Part shown: positions 55,269 through 63,271 of the stretch, one piece after another
How positions within the stretch are numbered: position 1 is the stretch's first letter
How the letters are laid out: every line of letters begins with the position of its first letter
From: Desulfobulbus propionicus
Lineage (GTDB): Bacteria > Desulfobacterota > Desulfobulbia > Desulfobulbales > Desulfobulbaceae
Length of the DNA stretch: 64,000 nucleotides
NCBI GenBank assembly: GCA_002748755.1
Contig: PDTD01000013.1
Location: forward strand, 123,664-187,663
Direction of reading: 5' to 3'
Made by a program: the position numbers and the translations under genes
Notes under the pieces: generated by a model
Told to the model about the DNA's origin: nothing
The model's input: the letters and a program-made list of their open reading frames with translations, nothing else
Database searches by the model: none

Positions 55269-55582
55269 GATGGAGCATACTCGCGCTCTGTGCGCACCCG
55301 GATTTCTCAAGAGAGTAACCATGTTTATGAGAAATCCGTCCTGAGAACGCCAAGCACCCGGGGTCCTGGCTGGCAACCCGTTCCCCTGAGACACCAACAT
55401 CATGGCTGCAGTGATTTGCCGCAAGCCCGTACCTTTCCCGTGTCGGATCATCGCACTGAAGACCATTTCAGAAGCCAGAAAGGATGAGAGTTTTTTCTGT
55501 GCTCCTTTCCTGCACATATTTACTTGTTAAAATGTATGCAGAAAATTGAGTTCTCTCTATACAATAAAAGGATATACCGATA
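55269..55582. other. Intergenic region with a minimal repeat remnant
   Basis: 314 bases, no gene. At 55297-55338 CCCGGATTTCTCAAGAGAGT and ATGTTTATGAGAAATCCG face each other with almost nothing between; this could be the two inverted ends of the interspersed element without its interior. The sequence turns AT-rich from about 55500. Confidence 0.45.
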
Positions 55583-56566
55583 ATGGCTATTTTTAGATGT
55601 AACAAATGCGGTCACATTCGCGAAGTGGAAAGTGACTATATTGGCAAATTAGTTCTCTGTCCAATATGTGATGCTTCAGCCAAGATTTACGACACAATTC
55701 CTTTTATTAATGCATTAATAAAAACATATGTTGAGAATAAGAAAGAATTGAACGATTTACGTTCTCAATTAACTCAAGATGCTCCTGTTGAAGAAACTTC
55801 TAGTAATTTTTTAATTGAAGATGTTGATATTTACAACACAAATATTCTTACTCAAAGTTTTACGCCAATAACTGAGTGGTTTAAAAAGAACAATATTGAA
55901 GTAGAAATAAATCCATATGCAGTTGATACCACAGGTTTTTTCGATGAAGTAGCCTTATTGCTAGGAAATGATTTTGATCTATTAAGCATAGTAAGTAATC
56001 AAATCAAATACATTCAAAACAAAGGGTATGAAAATGTAAAAATTGATCTTTCAAAAAGGAAGGCAAAAGAAATTCAAAAAATAACTTCATTTTGTAAATA
56101 TCTCTACGATTACTCATTTGTCGCAAAGTATCATTATCGAAAAAAGGATAAAATTATTTGGTTGACTCTCCAAAAAGCACCTAAAGTTAGAGATTTTTTT
56201 AACGGTATTTGGATGGAATGGTTTTCACTAATGAAGTTATTAGAATTTTTCCGTGAAGAAAAAATTAATGTTTCTTGTTCCAGAAATATTAAAATTTCTT
56301 TTTCAAAAAAACATTCAAATGAACTTGATTTGTTCTTCCTTCTTGAAAACGGAATTCCCATCTGTATAGAATGCAAAACAGGAGAATTTCGCCATGAAAT
56401 TGACAAATATTTGTCATTAAGAAAAGAACTTAATATCAATAAAAATCAATTTGTTATTTGTGTTTTTGGGTTATCTCAAGAGCAGGTACAAGGCTTAACC
56501 AGCATGTACGATTTAACATTTGTAAATGAACATACTTTAGTAAATCACGTAAAGTCATTCATTTGA
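55583..56566 (+). CDS. AT-rich zinc-ribbon protein with Card1-like PD-(D/E)xK nuclease domain
   Basis: 327 aa, start ATG 55583 with AAAGGA. Residues 6-30 form a zinc ribbon (CNKCGHI, then LVLCPICDASAKIY). The middle is charged and unrecognised. Residues 205-327 resemble the C-terminal nuclease of Card1/DUF1887 proteins: GIWMEWFSLMKLLEFF, then NELDLFFLLENGIPICIECKTG, in which the Asp and E-x-K make the PD-(D/E)xK core, then LSLRKELNINKNQFVICVFG. No CARF domain is obvious upstream. The gene is strikingly AT-rich compared with its neighbours, so it is likely imported, perhaps as a stand-alone defence gene. Function is inferred from motifs. Confidence 0.7.
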   Translation: MAIFRCNKCGHIREVESDYIGKLVLCPICDASAKIYDTIPFINALIKTYVENKKELNDLRSQLTQDAPVEETSSNFLIEDVDIYNTNILTQSFTPITEWFKKNNIEVEINPYAVDTTGFFDEVALLLGNDFDLLSIVSNQIKYIQNKGYENVKIDLSKRKAKEIQKITSFCKYLYDYSFVAKYHYRKKDKIIWLTLQKAPKVRDFFNGIWMEWFSLMKLLEFFREEKINVSCSRNIKISFSKKHSNELDLFFLLENGIPICIECKTGEFRHEIDKYLSLRKELNINKNQFVICVFGLSQEQVQGLTSMYDLTFVNEHTLVNHVKSFI

Positions 56567-56803
56567 AAAACAAGTACTCTAAACAAGAAGTTTATATTTT
56601 AACCAGTCTTTTTGCCGGACTCGCTGCACTCGCAGGTGAACTCAGAGTTGTTCTTATCTCGTGTACCAATTTGATATGTATATTTTACAATATGAACCAT
56701 ACAACTAGCCAGCCAATAAAGCCCCGCCTTATGTACGGTACACGAAAGACTCTGGTCTGGTTCTCGGGCAAAGCTTTATGGCGGCTAACCAAGGAGATTT
56801 TTG

Positions 56804-57178
56804 ATGACAAGCTACAACCAAGTGTACAAATGTGCTCTTTGCGGCAACATGGTAGAAGTACTCCACCCTGGAGCTGGAGAGTTGGTTTGCTGTGCACAAC
56901 CAATGTCTCTGAAGACAGAAAACACTGTGGATGCCGCCCAGGAAAAACATGTCCCGATTGTCAAAAAAATGGAGGGCGGGGTCAAGGTCTGTGTTGGTTC
57001 GGTTCCCCACCCCATGGAGGACAAACATTGGGTGGAATGGATCGAACTCATTGCTGACGGGAAAGTATACCGTCAAAGGCTCAACCCCGGGGAAGCTCCT
57101 GAGGCTTTTTTCTGTATTGAAGCAGATCAGGTCTCTGCTCGTGAGTACTGTAATCTGCATGGAATGTGGAAAGCCTGA
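56804..57178 (+). CDS. dfx: Desulfoferrodoxin (superoxide reductase, 2Fe type)
   Basis: 124 aa reducing superoxide to peroxide in anaerobes. An N-terminal desulforedoxin domain CALCGN ... LVCCAQP (C-x2-C and C-C) binds an Fe(Cys)4 centre. The neelaredoxin-like domain has the catalytic iron ligands: His in EKHVPIV, two in [14 protein letters not shown], and Cys-His in [10 protein letters not shown]. Start ATG 56804 with AAGGAG nine bases upstream. A rubredoxin gene follows 105 bases later. Confidence 0.96.
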   Translation: MTSYNQVYKCALCGNMVEVLHPGAGELVCCAQPMSLKTENTVDAAQEKHVPIVKKMEGGVKVCVGSVPHPMEDKHWVEWIELIADGKVYRQRLNPGEAPEAFFCIEADQVSAREYCNLHGMWKA

Positions 57179-57283
57179 AAGGTCAACCTGTCCTTTTTTA
57201 GAGTATGTATCCATCAGCACCCTATGCTGCTGATGGAGAATTCTCAAATAATACTAACAACTTCAACAGGAGAAGATAAAAAA

Positions 57284-57442
57284 ATGAAAAAGTATGTATG
57301 TTTGGTTTGTGGATACGAGTACGACCCGGAAGAGGGGGATCCCGATAATGGTGTAGCAGCAGGAACCCCATGGGAAGATGTACCCGAAGACTGGACCTGC
57401 CCCATCTGTGATGCTGGCAAGGATGAGTTTGAAGAAGCCTGA
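57284..57442 (+). CDS. rub: Rubredoxin
   Basis: 52-aa Fe(Cys)4 electron carrier: [20 protein letters not shown] and [16 protein letters not shown] supply C-x2-C twice. It is the usual electron donor to desulfoferrodoxin, encoded just upstream. ATG 57284 follows AGGAGAAGAT. A terminator ends the unit. Confidence 0.96.
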   Translation: MKKYVCLVCGYEYDPEEGDPDNGVAAGTPWEDVPEDWTCPICDAGKDEFEEA

Positions 57443-57456
57443 TGGCTTACTCAGGC

Positions 57457-57488
57457 AGCCTCTGGCTATAAAGACATGGCCAGAGGCT
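57457..57488 (+). terminator. Terminator hairpin after rubredoxin
   Basis: AGCCTCTGGC, 12-base loop, GCCAGAGGCT, then GTTGTATGTT. The stem has ten perfect pairs; the tail is only moderately T-rich. Confidence 0.7.
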
Positions 57489-57848
57489 GTTGTATGTTCG
57501 CTGACTTATCCAGCATTTCTACAGTTTTTCAAAGATCAAGGCGGCAAGGCGCCTAAAACCAGGCGTGGGGGGGAACATCACTTGCCCTGCAATGGCAGGT
57601 ATTCTGTTGTGACGATCATGTTTCCACCGTTCGCTTGAGGAGCTAAGGTGCCAGCTCAAGCTCAAGGGGAATGGAAATTCTATAACCATTCTCAAGTAAG
57701 CTCTATAAAGACTCCTGAGTACCAACAACAAACTCAAAAAACAATTGATGACAGGCCGCACCATCTGCGGTGCCGGGCATTGCTATCCTGAGAGTCCGGT
57801 AGCACGATTATACCAGCTTCTCATAAGTCCTTTATCGAGAATTATCGC
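57489..57848. other. Intergenic region upstream of the DsrE-like gene
   Basis: 360 bases, no gene recognised. There are short hairpins (GCACC/GGTGC near 57751-57766) but none with a clear function. Confidence 0.35.
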
Positions 57849-58196
57849 ATGAACAAAACAATATTTTTTGCATTTAGAGGTGATCCCCTCTGTTTTATCC
57901 ATGTTCTACTCAACGCCATAGACCTGCATGAAAGGGGCATGGAGGGAAAAATAGTACTTGAGGGTGAATCGGTGACCTTGGTGGCTGATATGGCAAGGGA
58001 GGATTTTTTTCTGCACCAGTTATACAAAAAAGCCAAAGGTTTGGGTTTAATCGTGGGTGCATGCAAAGCCTGTTCAGGAAAATTGAAGGCAACTCGCTCT
58101 ATTGAGCAGGAAAACATTCCGCTTATCGGGCAGATGGCTGGACATCCAGCAATATCCGAATATATCGAGCAGGGCTACAAAGTAGTAACCTTCTAG
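57849..58196 (+). CDS. DsrE/DsrF-like family protein
   Basis: 115 aa. KTIFFAFRGDPLCFIHVLLNAIDLHERGM, then KIVLEGESVTLV and the Cys pair GACKACSGKL fit the DsrE/DsrF/YchN fold. In these families a Cys relays sulfur, and GACKACS is at the expected place. The exact role is unknown; it stands alone with no other dsr gene nearby. ATG 57849 is preceded by AATTATCGC with no strong ribosome-binding site. Confidence 0.8.
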   Translation: MNKTIFFAFRGDPLCFIHVLLNAIDLHERGMEGKIVLEGESVTLVADMAREDFFLHQLYKKAKGLGLIVGACKACSGKLKATRSIEQENIPLIGQMAGHPAISEYIEQGYKVVTF

Positions 58197-58302
58197 CCCG
58201 AACACCTCATGAATATTTTGCCTCATTTGAGAAAAATCATACAAAAAGAGTTATACAAAATCAATTGGTAGCCAATTGCTCCAACATGTGCATGGGAAAT
58301 CC
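58197..58302 (-). repeat. Interspersed repeat, copy 14 (distal part)
   Basis: Reads CCCGAACACCTCATGAATATT, TTGCCTCATTTGAGAAAAAT, and ends CATGGGAAATCCGGA. It is followed within ten bases by a second copy in the other orientation, forming a tandem inverted pair. Confidence 0.55.
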
Positions 58303-58308
58303 GGATGA

Positions 58309-58497
58309 ACCCGGACTTCTCATCAGCTCATGCGGTACCAGGTTCGGGAGTGTTTGGTACCTCAGTATACCAGGGTGTATGGGTGCCCCAAATAAAGATG
58401 GTACCGCATGAGCTGAGCGATAATGAACAGTTGGTCGAAGTTTGAACCCGCTCACGGACAACATATCCCTCTGTTTTTGTATGTTTTTTCAAAAAAG
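58309..58497 (+). repeat. Interspersed hairpin repeat, copy 15 (best hairpin)
   Basis: Opens ACCCGGACTTCTCATCAGCTC in the typical way. The arms CAGCTCATGCGGTACCA (58324-58340) and TGGTACCGCATGAGCTG (58399-58415) pair perfectly over 17 bases, with a 58-base loop containing GGTTCGGGAGTGTTTGGTAC and CAGGGTGTATGGGTGCC. After the hairpin follow AATGAACAGTTGGTCGAAGT, GAACCCGCTCACGG and CCCTCTGTTTTTG. The arm sequence differs from that at 22.8 kb at several paired positions. Confidence 0.82.
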
Positions 58498-58553
58498 AAA
58501 AAAGTTCCTGAGATAGCTGGGCTAGTTTGACCTCCGTATGGGCGTATAAAAAG

Positions 58554-59240
58554 TTACTGTTTTTTTTTAGTAATAGCTGTGGCCATGATGCGTATAACCT
58601 CCTCAGCCGTCAAACTGGAGGAATCAATACTGATAGCATCCCCTGCCTTTCGCAGCGGAGCTATGGTACGCTGACTGTCACATAGGTCACGTTCAACAAT
58701 CTGTTTGAGCAGATCCTCTTCGTTCACCAGCTCACCACGCTCGCGGAGCTGTGCTGCTCGACGTCTGGCACGTATTTCAGGGCTGGCATCAAGATAAAAT
58801 TTCCATAAGGCGTCCGGAAAGACAACGGTCCCCGTATCTCTACCTTCGGCGACGACCGAGCCGTCTGAGCCGATCTGCTGTTGCAATCTGGTGAGGTAGG
58901 TGCGAACCTCAGGCAAGGCAGACACCCTGGAGGCCTGCATCCCCATCTCTGGGGTACGGATACGATCAGAGATATCCAGACCATCAAGAAACACCTGGAC
59001 GTCGCTTTGTCCATCCGGGGAAGGCTCCAACTGTATACATAACCCCTCCAGAAAGACTGACAACCTACCGCTATGATCCATGTTGACCTGATGCTGCTGG
59101 CAGGCAAACCCCACAGCCCTGTACATGGCACCTGTGTCCAGATAGGTAAAACCCAGTTTTTTTGCCAGCCCTCGTGACACGGTTGACTTACCACCTCCAG
59201 ATGGACCGTCTATGGTTACCACCCGCAAGACATCAGACAT
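58554..59240 (-). CDS. cmk: Cytidylate kinase
   Basis: 228-aa nucleoside monophosphate kinase phosphorylating CMP/dCMP. P-loop TIDGPSGGGKSTVSRGLA, LDTGAMYRA and SVVAEGRDTGTVVFPDA, then LDASPEIRARRRAAQLRERG (lid). ATG 59240 lies within the final codons of hisC, so translation is coupled. Cmk often sits next to rpsA; here it follows hisC instead. Confidence 0.95.
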   Translation of the reverse strand: MSDVLRVVTIDGPSGGGKSTVSRGLAKKLGFTYLDTGAMYRAVGFACQQHQVNMDHSGRLSVFLEGLCIQLEPSPDGQSDVQVFLDGLDISDRIRTPEMGMQASRVSALPEVRTYLTRLQQQIGSDGSVVAEGRDTGTVVFPDALWKFYLDASPEIRARRRAAQLRERGELVNEEDLLKQIVERDLCDSQRTIAPLRKAGDAISIDSSSLTAEEVIRIMATAITKKKQ

Positions 59241-60345
59241 AGGCAAGTTCCCTGAGGCACTCTTTTAATGCATGCACCAAGCGTTGGTTTTCCGTCGCCG
59301 TTCCCACTGTTATACGAATACAGTGGGGATAACCGTATGCCTTCATGGGGCGTACGATCACGCCTTTATGGAGCATCGCCTCATATAAACGGGTTCCATC
59401 TCCTTGAACATCTACAAGGAAAAAACTCGCATGAGACGGATACGGTCGACAACCAAGCTGCGTTACCTGGTCACTCAACCAATCCAAACCTTTTTGGGTC
59501 TCCTGCAGAGTGTGCTGATAGTGATCCATATCACCCAGGGCAGCCAAAGCTCCTATCTGGCCTGGAAGGTTGACATTGAAGGGCTGCCGCACTCTGTGCA
59601 GCATATCAGCCAAATTCCGATGCATGAGACCAAAACCAACCCGTAAGCCAGCCAGACCAAAGGCCTTGGAAAAAGTCCTTAAACTGACCAGTCCCGGGTA
59701 CCCCTCAGGGGCGCGCAAATACGAAAACAAATCAATTCTCTGCTCAGAAGCGACAAAATCAATATACGCTTCATCAAGCACCACCACCAGGGTCTCCGGC
59801 AGGCTGCGGAAAAAACGATCAAAGGCTGCCTTGCCGATGAGTGTTCCGGTGGGATTATTGGGATTATCAAGAAAAATCAGCCTGGTACCAGAATGCACTC
59901 GTTCTCCAATGGCATCCAGATCATGGTGCATATCCTTGAGGTCCAGGACTATGTTTTTCCCGCCCCTGACCTGGACAAATTTCTGGTACATGAGGAAGGA
60001 GGGGTGTGAGGTGATGACCTCGTCACCAGGGGAAACCAGGGCTTTAATCAAAAACTCTATAACTTCATTGGAACCATTACCTAAAACAATTTCTTCGGGT
60101 TGAGCACCTGTCCACCGAGACAGCTCTAGAGTCAGGGAATAGTTTGAACCATCCGGATAGCGATGAAGATCAGTCAATCTGCTGCTGATGGCCTCGACCA
60201 CTTTGGGGGAGGGTCCCCAGGGATTTTCGTTGGATGCCAGTTTGATAACGTTGGTCACCCCATACTCCCGCTCCAGTTCTTCCATTGGTTTTCCAGGAGG
60301 GTAGGGGACTATATCTGTAATATGCCGTGGGACCTGCAATTTCAT
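59233..60345 (-). CDS. hisC: Histidinol-phosphate aminotransferase
   Basis: 370-aa PLP enzyme of histidine synthesis. KLASNENPWGPSP at the start, FLDNPNNPTGT, DEAYIDF, the PLP lysine in SLRTFSKAFGLAGLRVGFG and IRITVGTATENQRLVHAL. Related aminotransferases (aromatic) cannot be fully excluded, but the family match is good. Its ATG overlaps the gatA stop by 4 bases (60345 against 60342). Confidence 0.93.
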   Translation of the reverse strand: MKLQVPRHITDIVPYPPGKPMEELEREYGVTNVIKLASNENPWGPSPKVVEAISSRLTDLHRYPDGSNYSLTLELSRWTGAQPEEIVLGNGSNEVIEFLIKALVSPGDEVITSHPSFLMYQKFVQVRGGKNIVLDLKDMHHDLDAIGERVHSGTRLIFLDNPNNPTGTLIGKAAFDRFFRSLPETLVVVLDEAYIDFVASEQRIDLFSYLRAPEGYPGLVSLRTFSKAFGLAGLRVGFGLMHRNLADMLHRVRQPFNVNLPGQIGALAALGDMDHYQHTLQETQKGLDWLSDQVTQLGCRPYPSHASFFLVDVQGDGTRLYEAMLHKGVIVRPMKAYGYPHCIRITVGTATENQRLVHALKECLRELAYV

Positions 60346-61811
60346 CGCAATTTCTCCAGATCAGGTTTTTTGCCAGCAATGCCAAGCTGTTTTTCCACAT
60401 TGTAACCAGCCCGTATCAGGGTTTCTTCGCCAAAGTGCCCTGCCTGCAACTGCATACCGACAGGCAGACCTGCCTCGGTAAATCCACAGGGTACAGACAT
60501 ACCGGGAATCCCGGCGAGATTGGCTGAGAGGGTAAGAATATCTGAAAGATAAAGAGATAGGGGATCGTCGGTGTTTTCCCCTATGGGCCAGGCCGGCTTC
60601 GGGCTGACAGGGGAAACAATCAGGTCGCAGGTCCTGAATACCTTTTCAAAATCCCTTTTGATCAATGTCCGCACCTGGGATGCCTTTTTATAATAGGCAT
60701 CATAGTATCCGGCAGATAGAGCATATGTTCCAATAAGTATGCGTCGCTTCACCTCATCACCGAACCCCTCCGAGCGGGTAGTACTGTACATCTCCAAAAG
60801 GGTCTGAGCTTTTTTATTACGGTGCCCGTAACGTACGCCGTCAAAACGGGCCAGGTTCGAACTGGCTTCGGCTGGCGCGATGAGGTAGTACACAGCGACA
60901 CAATACTCGGTATGTGGCAGACTAACAGGGATAACCTCCCCTCCTGCATCTCTCAGGGTATCTATACCTCGGTTAACAATGGCTTCTACCTCAGGGTCCA
61001 AGCCCTGGCTAAAATATTCCTCGGGTATCCCGATACGAAGGCCTTTCAAACCTTCCTCCAGAGCCTGGGTATAATCGGGTACCGGTATCTGTATCGAGGT
61101 GGAGTCACGTTCATCATAACCGGCGATACAGTTCATCATGATGGCGGCATCACCAACGTCCTTGGTTATCGGTCCTACCTGATCAAGTGAAGAGGCAAAA
61201 GCGATGAGTCCATATCTGGAAACCCTGCCATAGGTGGGTTTAAAACCAACCACGCCACAGAGTGAAGCCGGCTGACGAATTGAGCCGCCGGTATCAGACC
61301 CCAAGGCGGCGAAACAGGCATCTGCTGCGACAGCGGCTGCTGATCCCCCACTGGAACCACCGGTTACATACCCTGCTTTCCAGGGGTTTTCCGGAATCCC
61401 AAAGGCACAGTTTTCATTGGTCGATCCCATGGCAAATTCATCCATGGTAAGTTTTCCTAAAAGGACAGCTCCTGACTGCCGCAGGCGCTCAATGACCGTG
61501 GCATCATAAGGAGGAAGGAAATGCTCAAGAATACGCGAACCGCAGGTTGTCTTCATGTCCTGTGTACAGAGCACATCCTTGACAGCCAGGGGAATTCCAC
61601 ATAAAGCATCTGTGCATCCTTGCCTGCGCATTCTGTCGGCATGTTCGGCCTGTTGCAGCGCCTGTTGTTCATACACCCTGATATAGGCCTTTATTTGGCC
61701 ATCCACATCGGCAATACGATCAAGAACGGACTGGGTTAAGGCAACGGAAGTCAATTCTCCTTGAGCAAGTTTCCGTGACGCTTCTTGCAACGTCAATGTA
61801 TAGTAATGCAT
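60342..61811 (-). CDS. gatA: Glutamyl-tRNA(Gln)/aspartyl-tRNA(Asn) amidotransferase subunit A
   Basis: 489-aa amidase subunit that releases ammonia from glutamine to amidate mischarged tRNA. Ser-cisSer-Lys triad: AVKDVLCTQ (Lys), GGSSGGSAAAVAADACFAALGSDTGGSIRQPASLCG (both Ser). ATGs and spacing fit: gatC ends 24 bases upstream. gatB is not next to it and must lie elsewhere. Confidence 0.97.
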   Translation of the reverse strand: MHYYTLTLQEASRKLAQGELTSVALTQSVLDRIADVDGQIKAYIRVYEQQALQQAEHADRMRRQGCTDALCGIPLAVKDVLCTQDMKTTCGSRILEHFLPPYDATVIERLRQSGAVLLGKLTMDEFAMGSTNENCAFGIPENPWKAGYVTGGSSGGSAAAVAADACFAALGSDTGGSIRQPASLCGVVGFKPTYGRVSRYGLIAFASSLDQVGPITKDVGDAAIMMNCIAGYDERDSTSIQIPVPDYTQALEEGLKGLRIGIPEEYFSQGLDPEVEAIVNRGIDTLRDAGGEVIPVSLPHTEYCVAVYYLIAPAEASSNLARFDGVRYGHRNKKAQTLLEMYSTTRSEGFGDEVKRRILIGTYALSAGYYDAYYKKASQVRTLIKRDFEKVFRTCDLIVSPVSPKPAWPIGENTDDPLSLYLSDILTLSANLAGIPGMSVPCGFTEAGLPVGMQLQAGHFGEETLIRAGYNVEKQLGIAGKKPDLEKLR

Positions 61812-61835
61812 ATCTTGTTGTTGGTGACGGTTTTT

Positions 61836-62120
61836 TTATATGACCCTGGGAACGACAAACGTGGTACCGTTTTGTTCCCCTCCATTCCTCAGGGCTTTGT
61901 CCCTGTCCAGGGAAGGGTGAACCCGATCTTCCCTGAAGGCATTGGTCACCTGCTGGGTATGGGTCGTAACGGGTACATCCCTGGTGTCGATCTCATCAAG
62001 TTTGGCTACATACTGGAGAATGATATCAAGCTGCCGGGTGATTTTTTCTGTTTCCTCGGCACCCAACTCAAGCCTTGCCAGACGAGCAACGTGCTGTACT
62101 TCTTGGCGAGTAATCTTCAT
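61836..62120 (-). CDS. gatC: Amidotransferase subunit C
   Basis: 94 aa stabilising GatA. MKITRQEVQHVARLARLELGAEETEKITRQLDIILQYVAKLDEID is the full family N-terminal helix pattern. It is followed by the proline/acid linker (RDVPVTTHTQ) and NAFREDRVHPSLDRDKALRNGGEQ, where the DxA/N-P motif is recognisable. First gene of gatC-gatA-hisC-cmk. Confidence 0.95.
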   Translation of the reverse strand: MKITRQEVQHVARLARLELGAEETEKITRQLDIILQYVAKLDEIDTRDVPVTTHTQQVTNAFREDRVHPSLDRDKALRNGGEQNGTTFVVPRVI

Positions 62121-62567
62121 ACATAGTTTTTAAGTAGAGGTTTTTTATAAAAACAGCCTCGTGAAAGACGTTTTTTGGGTTCAGGTTTTCCTTGTCTAAT
62201 AGGGGAAAATATCTTGATCCGGCCATGCTAATATATACAAAAAGGGAAAACGCTGAGTTCAGGGGCGGCTGTTTTTACAGCAATGAACCACAAGTTACCC
62301 CTGTGCTTGGCCAGGGAAATGGCGATGAAAATGCCACAGGCATTCCCCCGCCCCTTGAAACGACTTGCTCTCGTTTGAGTTCTGCTGGCCAAAGGTGATT
62401 TTGAACCTGTTGTTGAAGCCAGGTAACTGATCATAGGCTCTTCATCTTTGCACGATCACTCTTTCCCCCATACTCTTGTATAGTGGAAAAGAGTGGTTGC
62501 ACAATGCTATTGCACCCTTGACCAGTTACACCTCAGAAGTAGAGAATAACCCAGAAGTACAGACCCC
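62121..62567. other. Non-coding stretch upstream of gatC
   Basis: 447 bases. No recognisable gene or repeat. The promoter of gatC must lie near 62121-62250, but no good -10/-35 pair was found. Confidence 0.35.
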
Positions 62568-62759
62568 GTAATTGGTTACAAAGCCAGCATTCTGGTGTTA
62601 TAGTAGACGTAACAGTCAAACGAATAGCAATTTCTGGACTAACACCAGCATGATCTTTATTTGTTCAATTAAGTGTTTTACGACTAACACCCAGTACTTT
62701 TTCTGTAGCTTTTACAGGCAATTTCAATGGTTCAAAAACAAATCTTTGATGATTTATCC
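62568..62759 (-). pseudogene. Broken HigA-type antitoxin remnant
   Basis: On the minus strand the reading frame from 62759 gives FEPLKLPVKATEKVLGVSRKTL, a stop codon (TGA), then TNKDHAGVSPEIAIRLT and TPECWLCNQL. The HigA family reads LSVTEAAKxLGVSRKTLSxLLNGxAGISPEMAxRLxxAFGTTPExWLNxQ, so the resemblance is clear on both sides of the stop. The N-terminal PGE-type region is missing. Unlike the selenoprotein UGAs, this one is not in a redox motif, so it is read as decay. Confidence 0.7.
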
Positions 62760-62789
62760 AGGGAAAGTGGATTATATTTTTTTATACCA

Positions 62790-62945
62790 TTAATGATATT
62801 CTTCATAGTTGACAATAACTTCGTCTCCATCAATGGGTGGAAATATAACTCACCAATTTCCTTTTACCATACATACCGTTTATTTTTTTCCAGTCAGTTT
62901 GTGTAAACTCAACCCCACCCCATATCTTTGGGAGCTTTTAAACAA
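62790..62945 (-). pseudogene. Decayed HigB/RelE-type toxin remnant
   Basis: Directly upstream of the HigA remnant, the frame ending at 62790 gives VIFPPIDGDEVIVNYEEYH and stop, matching the HigB ending (R-x-x-F-x-x-x-DGD-A-x-x-V-x-x-x-DYH). Earlier sequence is interrupted by stops and probably frameshifts. Order toxin then antitoxin is as expected for higBA. Confidence 0.5.
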
Positions 62946-63271
62946 ACAGATCGGTCCGGTATATTTTTAATTTTTTTATATGGTCAGGCTATATTCCTTT
63001 TGTACCACCTTCAAGAAGAAATTGTTAAAGATCTTTAATATTAAAACTTAGAACATTCTATTTACATTACATATGTAATATTAATTAAAATTATATTGTT
63101 ATGTATATTGCAGTAAAAGGAAGACCAATTTTTACAAAGATAATTTGTAAAACAACATTTAGTTGTAACCCTTTACTACTCTCGTGTCAAGTGTATAACC
63201 CAGAGTTCGCCGGCGAGTAAAACAAGTCCGATGAAACGACTTGTTAAAGCTTTTATTTAAACTACAACTTG
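62946..63271. other. AT-rich spacer downstream of the methyltransferase gene
   Basis: 326 bases with very low G+C, full of short stops in all frames. The sequence ATGTAATATTAATTAAAATTATATTGTTAT is an example of its composition in part; no gene or clear signal was identified. Confidence 0.35.

Larger units (their letters stand above)
58197..58553. other. Intergenic region holding two repeat copies
   Basis: 357 bases between convergent genes, almost entirely made of interspersed element: a partial inverted copy (58197-58302) and a full plus-strand copy (58309-58497). Confidence 0.55.

Noticed and set aside
56563-57057. 164-aa plus-strand frame starting right after the AT-rich nuclease gene
   Set aside because: It overlaps desulfoferrodoxin in another frame and shows no family resemblance.
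62640-62700. The in-frame TGA in the HigA remnant as a third selenocysteine codon
   Set aside because: It is not in a Cys-like redox motif, the family has Ser/Ala/Glu there, and the neighbouring toxin remnant is broken too. Decay is the simpler reading.
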